Shown here: in pieces, positions 38,003 to 47,296 of the stretch | How positions within the stretch are numbered: the stretch's first letter is position 1 | Layout of the letters: each line of letters opens with the position of its first letter | Assembly (NCBI RefSeq): GCF_029335485.1 | Contig: NZ_JARJLM010000532.1 | Span: forward strand, 1-49,590 | From: Cupriavidus basilensis | GTDB lineage: Bacteria; Pseudomonadota; Gammaproteobacteria; Burkholderiales; Burkholderiaceae | Length of the DNA: 49,590 nt | Direction of reading: 5' to 3' | The notes under the pieces: generated by a model | What the model saw: only the letters and a program-made list of their open reading frames with translations | Told to the model about the DNA's origin: nothing | The model's database searches: none | Translations under genes and position numbers: made by a program

Positions 38003-38143
38003 GGTTGAGATCCATCCTGTAAATGGGTGCAGCGGGCCTTGCACTCGCCCAACTCCAGGCGCTCGGCCGATCCGGGAATGCTGAACGGTGGCAAACGCTC
38101 GCCGGCAGCATTGTCTTCGCTTGTTTGTCTCGCAGGGGCATGC

Positions 38144-38168
38144 CCGCGGGGGAGGGTTTCCCCCGCGG
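38144..38168 (-). terminator. GC-rich hairpin downstream of the hydrolase unit
   Basis: CCGCGGGGG (38144-38152) and CCCCCGCGG (38160-38168) form a perfect 9-bp stem with a 7-nt loop, just past the small ORF. No T run follows on either strand, so termination is uncertain. Confidence 0.45.
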
Positions 38169-38179
38169 AAAGGGAGCGA

Positions 38180-38332
38180 TCATGCAATCAGCGTCTTGGC
38201 GACGATCGCTGCCGCCACTACGCTGGACGCGCTGATGGACAGCCGGCATCCCAGCAGGAGGGCGCCGTTGGCCACGCTTCGACCTGGCATCATCTTGTGC
38301 GCTCCGAGGGATGACTGGTGGCGGACATGCAT
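38180..38332 (-). CDS. Small hydrophobic ORF coupled to the isochorismatase-type gene
   Basis: 50 codons. Its ATG (38330-38332) overlaps the stop of the upstream hydrolase by one base (TGATG), the classic stop-restart arrangement. The peptide ends in a hydrophobic helix (GALLLGCRLSISASSVVAAA then IVAKTLIA). No family is recognised. The overlap and membrane-like composition make it plausible. Confidence 0.4.
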   Translation of the reverse strand: MHVRHQSSLGAHKMMPGRSVANGALLLGCRLSISASSVVAAAIVAKTLIA

Positions 38333-39030
38333 CAGCGCTCGACGACCGGCGCGTGCACGGGAGCCAGCGATGCGTGAGGGGTTGCCGTGCGCTGCGCGGC
38401 CTTGTGGACCATCGTGTAGGCATAGTCGACCCCCATGCCATAGGCGCCCGAGTGTTCCTTGGCCACGGCCATCACCTCGTCGTACGTTTCGCGGTTCTTC
38501 CAGTCGCGTTGCCATTCCAGCATGACCTGTTGCCAGGTCACGGGCACCACGCCTGCCTGGACCATGCGCTGCATGGCGTAGTCATGCGCTTCCTTGGTCG
38601 TGCCGCCCGATGCGTCGGCCACCATATAGATCTCGTAGTCGCCCTCAAGCATCGCGCACAACGCGAAGGTGGTGTTGCAGACCTCGGTCCACAGGCCGGC
38701 CACGACGATCTTCTTGCGGCCATTGGCGGCCAGCGCGTCGCGCACCTTCTGGTCGTCCCAGGAGTTCATCGAGGTGCGCTCCAAGGTTTGCTTGCCGGGG
38801 AAGACGTCGAGCAGTTCCGGATAGGTATAGCCCGAGAACGAATCGCTTTCGACGGTGGTGATGGTGGTCGGCACGTCGAAGATCTTCGCCGCCTTGGCCA
38901 GGCCCACGACGTTGTTCTTCATGGTCTGGCGGTCCATTGACTGCACGCCGAAGGCCATCTGCGGCTGGTGGTCGATGATGATGAGCTGGCTGTTGCGGGG
39001 GGTCAGGACTTCAAGCTTGGCGTTCGACAT
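38332..39030 (-). CDS. Isochorismatase-fold hydrolase (YcaC-like)
   Basis: 232 residues from ATG 39028-39030, with a GGAGAACACC ribosome binding site. The cysteine-hydrolase triad can be read as D20 (LIIIDHQPQM), a lysine near residue 80 and C118 (AGLWTEVCNTTFAL). The fold matches YcaC and related hydrolases rather than true isochorismatase. Physiological substrate unknown. The 3' end is coupled to a small hydrophobic ORF. Confidence 0.9.
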   Translation of the reverse strand: MSNAKLEVLTPRNSQLIIIDHQPQMAFGVQSMDRQTMKNNVVGLAKAAKIFDVPTTITTVESDSFSGYTYPELLDVFPGKQTLERTSMNSWDDQKVRDALAANGRKKIVVAGLWTEVCNTTFALCAMLEGDYEIYMVADASGGTTKEAHDYAMQRMVQAGVVPVTWQQVMLEWQRDWKNRETYDEVMAVAKEHSGAYGMGVDYAYTMVHKAAQRTATPHASLAPVHAPVVER

Positions 39031-40370
39031 GGTGTTCTCCGGTGGAATAATGTTCAATGATTTTGATGTTCTGTCCGGCAACCCTGTTCTCGCTCTGTTG
39101 CGGTGTAGCGCCGTCCATGTGCAGAACTATAGCGTCGGCAAGTGCACGAACAGTCAATCTGGATTGACAATGTTGTTCAATAAATTTGATATTTGTGGAG
39201 TTGTGCTAGGCCGCGGCGATCAACGCGCGAATCAGTCATTCGCAACTGAAAGGAGCGGCCACGGCCCGAAATCATGAGCGCAGCCTTAGGGGGCGCGGTG
39301 CATTTCCAGCGGCGGGTCTGACGCAAGGCCGTCGTTTCTGTCTACGAATTGGGGCTCTTGGTGATCCCGTCCCCAGCTCGCTGCGCACAGCTGGCCCGCG
39401 CGAGCACGACCCAGGCCCCTAGCCAAGCGCATACGGGATGAGCGAGAACTGCTCCAGATGATAGGGAGGCGGGCATTCAGAAAGAAGCGCTCAGACGGGA
39501 GGCGGGCATTGCCGCCATATCCGATATGACTGTGCACGGGGCGCATTGCCTACGGGCGGCGATATGCAACCACCGAACCCGCCGCGACGACTTAAATTTT
39601 CTGGTCTGGCTGGAATGGCCGATCACGAAGGACTCGTCTTTTGCGTCCCAGTGACCGATTCTAGTGCGGAGCCGACGTCTGAACGTCCGGCCGACCGGAT
39701 GGGCGAATGTCGCCTCTCTCGGTTAGGGACGACCGCTGCTGCCGGGCGGGGATCCGAGCGGGACCGGCCAGAAGGCGACGTTATTGTTCAAACAGTGCGC
39801 TCGCGCGCCAGCATGGAAGGCACCAGCCAGGAAGATGATCGTCGTCTTCTTCATGCACTCCTTATTGTCCGCCGTGGAAAATGAGGCGGACCTGCCTAGC
39901 TTAGATCTATCGGCATTTGTGCCCGCTACTTTACATCCAGGCGTCGCCCAACGCGGCCAGTTCTGGGGCACTTCAATCGTGACGCTCTTTCCGGGTATGC
40001 CAATACCTCAGTCCGCGCCAGCGTAACGACTGACGGACGCGGCATTTCCGGACCACGACTTCGCACCTGGAAGCTGCCGTTAAGCTTGGAACAGACGGGT
40101 AGCCGGGATGGGTCAGTATCGGCCTCTCGGTTCGGGAAAGGTCGCCCGTTCGATAATCGGCTGCAGGCGGCCGTTCACGGCCAGGGGCTGTCATTCACCG
40201 CTATGTTCGCTGGCCCCGCAGCCGGAGCACCCCGTGCGCCAGGGGCCGCCTTGCTTTATGGCCGGTGGGCGCCGCAAAGCGCAAGCGGCTCTTCACGCGT
40301 GCGGCCAGAAAAGCGACAGCCCTGCACGTCCGATCGGCTATCATGCCAATCCTCTCCGAAGTAGCTCCCT
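39031..40370. other. Long gene-free interval
   Basis: About 1.3 kb without a convincing gene. Open frames (39546-39884 +, 40086-40374 +, 39286-39546 -) have no motifs or ribosome binding sites. GGGAGGCGGGCATT occurs twice, at 39464 and 39497. A degenerate element (GATGGG...TCTCGGTT...GG) near 39699-39745 and 40107-40150 looks like a diverged dispersed intergenic repeat. The part nearest 39031 is relatively AT-rich and presumably contains the hydrolase promoter. Confidence 0.45.
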
Positions 40371-42035
<1,665 letters not shown>

Positions 42036-42516
42036 AAGGTCATCGCCTGAAATGGCGAGACAAAGGGCAGGCGTGAGCTTCACGGGATTCAGCGTGAAGG
42101 TCGCCATTGAGCGCATCGAGACTGATACGAACTTCGGCGTCGAGATCGTTCTCGGGCTTACTTCGGCCGCTTTGTTTTGCTGGATCGAACAGCAGAAACG
42201 GGGCGGTCAGAGACGGTCGTGGTTTCGTGGCGGCTATCGGACCGGGATCGGGCATGAGCGGACGTTCGACCGCCGTTCGGGAACGTCCGCTTCCGAGCGT
42301 GAAACCATCCTTCAACGTGGCAGCAACGGCTTCCGGGTCGGCCGCCGAAGCTGCCGGGTCGCGTTTCAATGTAAGCGCGCATACCACCAACGGTGGAACT
42401 CCGGTTGAACTTCGTCGTCCGCTACCCGAGACCATCACGTTTCCCTGACGCGCGTTGTTTAGTAATTCGTTTAGTAATTCGATATGTTGACTCAACCTCT
42501 GCGACTTTCGGATTTG
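42036..42516. other. Intergenic stretch with a 12-bp tandem duplication
   Basis: About 480 bp between convergent genes. No gene recognised. GTTTAGTAATTC is duplicated head to tail at 42457-42468 and 42469-42480. The GC-rich part (42220-42300) has a short inverted repeat GGACGTTC/GAACGTCC. Confidence 0.45.
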
Positions 42517-43557
42517 CTAATCGAAGGTGCCGCTCGACTCCCGTTGCGCACCGTCCGGCAGGGACACGCGCGCAAATCGCTGTTGATATTCGCGCGGGGA
42601 GAGTCCGGTCTTGCGCCTGAACAGCTGTCGAAACGTGCTGAGGTCTCCGTAGCCGACGCGCTGGCTGACAACTTCGAGACCGATGCGCCTTGATTCCAGC
42701 AACTGTTTGGCGACTTCGATGCGTAGATTCTGGAGATACACCAATGGCGCAAGACCTACTGCTTGCTTGAAACGCCGGTTGAGCGTCCGTTCGCTGACGG
42801 CGAGATGGGCGGCGAGCTCGTTCAATCGAAACCCCTGCTGAAGAGTCGCCTCCATGCGCTGTTGAGCTCGTGCGACGAGCGGGTCGGCATGTCCATGCTC
42901 GTCGAGAAGTGTGGCATAGGAAGCCTGAGAAATCCGGTTCATATCGATTAAAAGCGACTTGGCGGTCATCGCGGCAAGCTTCTCGCCAGCGAACATTTCG
43001 ACCAGCCGTACGGCAAGGTTGAGGTATGACGTCACCGCACCGCTTGAGAGAATACCGTCTTGCCCAGTCATGACTTCCTGGGCCCGAAGTTCGACACCCG
43101 GATAGCGCCGTGCGAAGTCCGTCGCCTTGGCCCAGTGTGTTGTGGCGATTCGGCCGTCCAGCAACCCCGCCTCGGCAAGCAGATAGTTGCCAGTGCAGTA
43201 GGCTGCCAGCACTGCGCCGGCCTTGCGTTGGCGCCGGAGTGCAGACGACAGGGCATTCAACTGCTCACGGCGAGCAACGAACTCATCCATGTCGGCGACG
43301 AAAGGAGCCGTCAACAGAATGGCATCCGCACGTCTGCGGGCGTCGATCTTGCCATCCACGGCAATGCTCTGGCCCGAAGCGGCTCGGACCGGCTGGCCGT
43401 CAAGCGATTCCACGCACCACGCCAGCTTGGGTAACGGGTTGCGCACGCGCATGGCCTCCCCGGCACCCAGGTGGTTGGCGGCGTTGAAGACGTCGATCGG
43501 TCCAGCGACGCCCGACGCCAGAATCCCGTCATAGACCCAGATTCGGATCATGATCAT
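42517..43557 (-). CDS. GlxA-type regulator (DJ-1/PfpI domain plus AraC HTH)
   Basis: 346 residues from ATG 43555-43557 (ATG 43551 and an open frame to 43596 are alternatives). The N-terminal half is DJ-1/PfpI-like: IWVYDGILASGVAGPIDVFN, AVLAAYCTGNYLLAEAGLLD and RIATTHWAKA. The C-terminal half has LNELAAHLAVSERTLNRRFK and VVSQRVGYGDLSTFRQLFRR, an AraC helix-turn-helix pair. It is divergent from the tautomerase gene, with a palindrome in between, and probably controls it. Confidence 0.9.
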   Translation of the reverse strand: MIMIRIWVYDGILASGVAGPIDVFNAANHLGAGEAMRVRNPLPKLAWCVESLDGQPVRAASGQSIAVDGKIDARRRADAILLTAPFVADMDEFVARREQLNALSSALRRQRKAGAVLAAYCTGNYLLAEAGLLDGRIATTHWAKATDFARRYPGVELRAQEVMTGQDGILSSGAVTSYLNLAVRLVEMFAGEKLAAMTAKSLLIDMNRISQASYATLLDEHGHADPLVARAQQRMEATLQQGFRLNELAAHLAVSERTLNRRFKQAVGLAPLVYLQNLRIEVAKQLLESRRIGLEVVSQRVGYGDLSTFRQLFRRKTGLSPREYQQRFARVSLPDGAQRESSGTFD

Positions 43558-43627
43558 ATGTGTCTGAAATTCCTCGAATAATGGCAATTCTGCCACTTCC
43601 AGGCAGGCCCGGGAAGACCGATGATCG

Positions 43628-43645
43628 TCACGTCAAAACACGTGA
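43628..43645. promoter_or_regulatory. Palindrome between GlxA regulator and tautomerase
   Basis: TCACGT (43628-43633), six bases, ACGTGA (43640-43645) in the ~100-bp divergent region, just upstream of the GAAGGAG ribosome binding site of the tautomerase gene. A plausible operator; AraC-type proteins more often use direct repeats, so the assignment is tentative. Confidence 0.45.
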
Positions 43646-43660
43646 TGAAGGAGTAGCACT

Positions 43661-44194
43661 ATGCCAATGATCGACGCCATGATTCCAGAAGGTGCCTTGA
43701 ATCCCGAGGCAGAAACGCGTCTGCTCAAGGAATTGACCGACATTCTGCTCAGAGCGGAAGGGTTCGACCCGGGTAATCAGATTGCGCAGAGCGTATCTGT
43801 GATTTTTCTCCATCGACCTATCGCGATATTCGTCGCAGGGGTCCCCGCCAAGTCACCGCGCTACCGGATCATTCCTTCGGTGCCTGAGGGACAATACACC
43901 GACGAGTCACGCAAGATGCTGGTTAAAGAGGTGACGGAAGCGGTGGCCCGCGCCGAGAACGGAGCGTTCGAAGATGTCGCACCGCGCGTTTGGGTCTTCC
44001 CGACGGAGATCCCGGATGGCCAGTGGGGTGGTCGTGGCGTGATTCGGAGGCTGCCTGACATTCAGGCATTCATTGCCGGTGAGCCGGAACGGAGAGTCGG
44101 CGAGGAACGACTTGCGCGGCGGCGGCGCGATAAGGCACGCATGATCCTGGAAGGCGCTCTCGATGCCATATGCCGGGAGAGTGACAAAGCGTAG
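43661..44194 (+). CDS. Tandem-domain tautomerase superfamily protein
   Basis: 177 residues beginning MPMIDAMIPEGAL, so proline becomes residue 1 after Met removal, the catalytic base of the 4-oxalocrotonate tautomerase/cis-CaaD superfamily. Two beta-alpha-beta units are visible: residues 2-65 and 67-140 (YRIIPSVPEGQYTDESRKML). The length suits a trimer-forming fused member such as cis-CaaD or malonate semialdehyde decarboxylase-like proteins. A charged C-terminal helix (RRVGEERLARRRRDKARM) is an extension. GAAGGAG precedes the start. Substrate unknown. Confidence 0.78.
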   Translation: MPMIDAMIPEGALNPEAETRLLKELTDILLRAEGFDPGNQIAQSVSVIFLHRPIAIFVAGVPAKSPRYRIIPSVPEGQYTDESRKMLVKEVTEAVARAENGAFEDVAPRVWVFPTEIPDGQWGGRGVIRRLPDIQAFIAGEPERRVGEERLARRRRDKARMILEGALDAICRESDKA

Positions 44195-44343
44195 CAGCAT
44201 CCGCGGTGGTTTGTGGGCGGCCACTTATGATGGAGTAGCAGACGTTGGCTTGTTGAGTCTGAATGGCGCCGACCCAGAGCGGTCTTTCATGCGTTGTAAT
44301 AGCCGTCATTGAAGAGGATGCCGGGCAAGGCGCGCTACCTGTT

Positions 44344-45186
44344 TCATGGCAACGCCTGGAATTGCACGCTCGAGTCGCTCAAGAATCGTTTTGCTAGCTT
44401 TGTTATTTGTTCGGGCTCGGTCGACGTGTAGAAGGTGACACTTGACTCGCGACCGCACGCAAATTCTGGATGACGTGCCAGGTAATCGGCAAGGCTACTC
44501 GCGGTCACTTTGGGTTGAGAATAAATCTCGACATCGCGTGGCATGACCTCTGCGAATAGGTCCTCAACCAACGGATAGTGGGTGCACCCGAGCAATACCG
44601 CGTCCAGGCGTTTCTCGCCCAATCGCCGCTTCAACAATGTCACATAGCGTCTGACAGCGCGCCTGAGATCCTCTACAGAGGCGTTTGCCTCGATGAGGCG
44701 AACGAGACTTGGGCATGCTTGCTGCACGAGATTGACATTGGGCGCTCGCTTCGCGGTTTCTTCGACAAATACTCGGCTTTCCACGGTATAGCGTGTAGCA
44801 AAGACGGCGACGGTCTCCTTTGTGTGCGCTTGTAAACTGTTATCGGATCCGACTGACCAAGGGACGCCCGTCATCGCCTCTATCATCGGGACGATAACAC
44901 CAATCACTCGTTTGTCCGGGTAGCGATCTGGAAGCCACGTTTGCTGAAGACGACGGAGACCAGTTGCGGCTGCCGTGTTACAAGCGACAACGATCAGAGA
45001 ACAACCCAATTCAAACAGTCGCTCCAATGACGACACTGTGAGCGCATAGATCGTATCGGCATCTCGATTGCCATAAGGTGCGTTGCCGTGGTCACCGTAG
45101 TAGACGAAATGCTGATCAGGAAAGGTCTCCCGTAGTGCCTTGAAGACCGTCAACCCGCCGCTACCAGAATCAAATACTCCGATCAT
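44344..45186 (-). CDS. murI: Glutamate racemase
   Basis: 280 residues. GVFDSGSGGLTV at the N-terminus contains the first catalytic aspartate and serine; the two catalytic cysteines are C69 in VVACNTAAATG and C201 in LLGCTHYPLVEDL; YYGDHGNAPYG is the substrate-loop motif. It makes D-glutamate for peptidoglycan. The sequence is somewhat diverged from housekeeping MurI (GDHGNAPYG in place of the usual GDTARVPYG form), so it may be a second copy. It lies 81 bp after the acyltransferase on the same strand, at the end of the beta-lactamase cluster. Confidence 0.88.
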   Translation of the reverse strand: MIGVFDSGSGGLTVFKALRETFPDQHFVYYGDHGNAPYGNRDADTIYALTVSSLERLFELGCSLIVVACNTAAATGLRRLQQTWLPDRYPDKRVIGVIVPMIEAMTGVPWSVGSDNSLQAHTKETVAVFATRYTVESRVFVEETAKRAPNVNLVQQACPSLVRLIEANASVEDLRRAVRRYVTLLKRRLGEKRLDAVLLGCTHYPLVEDLFAEVMPRDVEIYSQPKVTASSLADYLARHPEFACGRESSVTFYTSTEPEQITKLAKRFLSDSSVQFQALP

Positions 45187-45267
45187 TTTCTCTCCATCGC
45201 GGGATAAAATCGCTCCGTCGATCCGCTATTCTTGCAACCCGTTATTGAGCCAACGAACACATGACTT

Positions 45268-46377
45268 TCATCGCGCAAACGCCGGATCGCGAATCACCCT
45301 GCGGCGCAACACCTGATTGAGTGGATCAGACCACAGCCGCGCCACGCACGCGCCCACCGCGCCAGACAGCATCAAGTAGGCGATCAGCAAGCCCGTCTTT
45401 TCATCCCCGGCCGTCAAGGCTGGCGGCATCGCCGTACGCATCAACCCCAGCACCAGGAGGTGGAAGAGATAGATCTCGTAGCTCCTGCGCCCAAAGGCTG
45501 TCAGCACCAGGATGATTTTCGACGTTGGCGGGTGGGTGCCACCCAGCAGCAGCAAGGCCGTGGCCAGCGCCATCGCACTCAGGCCCAGCACGTTGCTTTG
45601 CGCGATCGGCCAGGCCAAGTACAGCAGCACCATCAAGGCCACGATCCCCGCCCGGGCCGAGCGTCGCTGCAGCGTGGGATACGGCCCGCGCCGCGCCAGC
45701 AAGGCGGCGCAACAGCCGATGACGATGGCATCGAAGCAGGCCGGATAGGCGTAGAGATACGCGCTTTGTTCCCCGGGGGTCGCATAGCGGTACAGCGGCC
45801 CTGCGCAAGCTGCCAGCACCGCGAGAGCCAGCAGGTGCGATGGACGCCGCAGCCACAGGAATGCCAGGGGAAAGAGCAGGTAGAACACCACTTCGACTGA
45901 CAACGACCACAGCACGCCCAGCGGATAGTTGATCCAGCCGTGCCGTGTGATCAGGACGTTCATCCAGAAGGTTGCGCCAGCAAGGTTGGCGGTCCACAGC
46001 GACACGGGCGCGCCCACGCGGTTGTCGAAGATCCGCACGCCCGCCAAGGCCAGTGCGTCCACCATCAGCAGCATCAGCAACAGCGTGGGCAGGATGCGCG
46101 CCGCGCGCAGCGCATAGAAGTCCGGTAGCCGGATCCGCTCCAGGCGGCCCCAGCGCTCGAGCGCATTGGATGTGATGAGGAAACCGGAGATGACAAAGAA
46201 CATCGTCACGCCGTAGTTGCCGTTGCGGGCAATAGCGTGCACGGCGGGCCAGCCCAGCGCTGCCGCCAGGGCGGTGTCCTTGAGCGGGTAGGCGATACTG
46301 AAATGGTGAAACAGCACCAGCAGGATCGACACGCCACGCAGCATGTCGATCTGCCCATTGCGCGGATCGGTGTGCAC
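45268..46377 (-). CDS. Acyltransferase 3 family membrane protein (OafA/YrhL-like)
   Basis: 369 residues with about ten membrane helices. Family marks are IDMLRGVSILLVLFHHFSIA (with the conserved histidine), GVTMFFVISGFLITS and GVLWSLSVEVVFYLLFPLAF. These proteins move acetyl or other acyl groups from the cytoplasm onto extracytoplasmic sugars such as peptidoglycan, O-antigen or glycolipids. GTG 46375-46377 starts 7 nt after the beta-lactamase stop; ATG 46341 is an alternative. The tight spacing puts it in the beta-lactamase operon. Acceptor unknown. Confidence 0.9.
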   Translation of the reverse strand: MHTDPRNGQIDMLRGVSILLVLFHHFSIAYPLKDTALAAALGWPAVHAIARNGNYGVTMFFVISGFLITSNALERWGRLERIRLPDFYALRAARILPTLLLMLLMVDALALAGVRIFDNRVGAPVSLWTANLAGATFWMNVLITRHGWINYPLGVLWSLSVEVVFYLLFPLAFLWLRRPSHLLALAVLAACAGPLYRYATPGEQSAYLYAYPACFDAIVIGCCAALLARRGPYPTLQRRSARAGIVALMVLLYLAWPIAQSNVLGLSAMALATALLLLGGTHPPTSKIILVLTAFGRRSYEIYLFHLLVLGLMRTAMPPALTAGDEKTGLLIAYLMLSGAVGACVARLWSDPLNQVLRRRVIRDPAFAR

Positions 46378-46384
46378 GGCGGCG

Positions 46385-47209
46385 TCAGTCCTTCGTGTTG
46401 GCGTTGACCAGACCGGGGAACGCCTGGATGAAAGCGTCGCGCGCCCGCATGCCCGCGTTCGGCGTAGTGGCCTGCTCGTCCTGGATCAGGCGCGCGAACA
46501 CCAGTTTCCGCTCACCTTTCTCCGCCCACCCCACGAACCAGCCATAAGCATGGTTGCGGTCATAGACGCCGTTGGTACCGGGCGATCCAGTCCCGGTCTT
46601 GCCGTAGAGCCGCCATCCGTCCGGCGCCTGCTCCTGCTCGAAGATGCGCGCCGTCATGTCGTAGGCGTGCGCGCTCACTGGCAACTGCCGGTTGACGACC
46701 TTGCGCAGGAATGCGAGTTGTTCCAGCGGCGAGATACGTAGCGATGAGATGTTCCAGGCGCCCTGCGTGCCGTTGTGCTTGCCGGGGTCGCCCGAGACGT
46801 CCTGGTTGCCGTAGCCGAAGGCCGACGTGTATCGCTGGAAGCGATCCTCGCCCAGGCGCTCGGCAACCTGCTGCGAATACCAGACCACCGAGTATCGGAT
46901 CCAGCGGGCCGGGTCCGTTGGCTGGCGCCATGTTTCGCCGCCCCAGTCCGGATAGCCGGGCTGGAACGGCCACGAGGGCGTGTGTTCGTCCTTCAGGATG
47001 CCCGAGTCGAACCCCATCAAGCTGAGCGCGATCTTGAAGGATGAGGCCGGCGTATATCGCTCGTTGCATTCCCCCTGCAGCAGCAGAGGGTGGCCATTCG
47101 CCGCGTCCGCGACAACGGTGCAGATCGTCCGGGCGGAGGCCGGGAAGGCGCATAGTCCGCTCAGCAGCAGAGCAGCGGGCATCCCGCGCCAGTTCTGGCT
47201 TGGATTCAT
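46385..47209 (-). CDS. Class D beta-lactamase (OXA type)
   Basis: 274 residues with a signal peptide (MPAALLLSGLCAFPASA). The class D active site is complete: S56-S-F-K59, SVV at 107-109 (S-x-V), YGN at 133-135 and KTG at 204-206; GWFVGWAEKGERKLVFARL follows. It hydrolyses beta-lactams in the periplasm. From memory it is closest to the OXA-114/OXA-9 side of the family (for example DVSGDPGKHNG and PTDPARWI are shared with Achromobacter OXA enzymes); the exact variant cannot be given. It lies 87 nt after the fused sensor gene. That gap contains GC-rich inverted repeats around 47232-47283. Confidence 0.95.
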   Translation of the reverse strand: MNPSQNWRGMPAALLLSGLCAFPASARTICTVVADAANGHPLLLQGECNERYTPASSFKIALSLMGFDSGILKDEHTPSWPFQPGYPDWGGETWRQPTDPARWIRYSVVWYSQQVAERLGEDRFQRYTSAFGYGNQDVSGDPGKHNGTQGAWNISSLRISPLEQLAFLRKVVNRQLPVSAHAYDMTARIFEQEQAPDGWRLYGKTGTGSPGTNGVYDRNHAYGWFVGWAEKGERKLVFARLIQDEQATTPNAGMRARDAFIQAFPGLVNANTKD

Positions 47210-47296
47210 ATCGGATGGTAAGTGGTGGAAGGGCCGGGCAACACAGGGGCAACACAGGCGCCGGAGCCCGGCGAAACGGCGCCAAGACAGTGGCGG

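Noticed and set aside
39546-39884. 112-codon plus-strand frame in the 39-40 kb gap
   Set aside because: No motif, no start signal, and composition similar to surrounding diverged intergenic repeats.
47210-47296. Terminator between the fused sensor gene and oxa
   Set aside because: GC-rich inverted repeats are present, but no T run follows on the minus strand, so I did not call a terminator that would split the operon.
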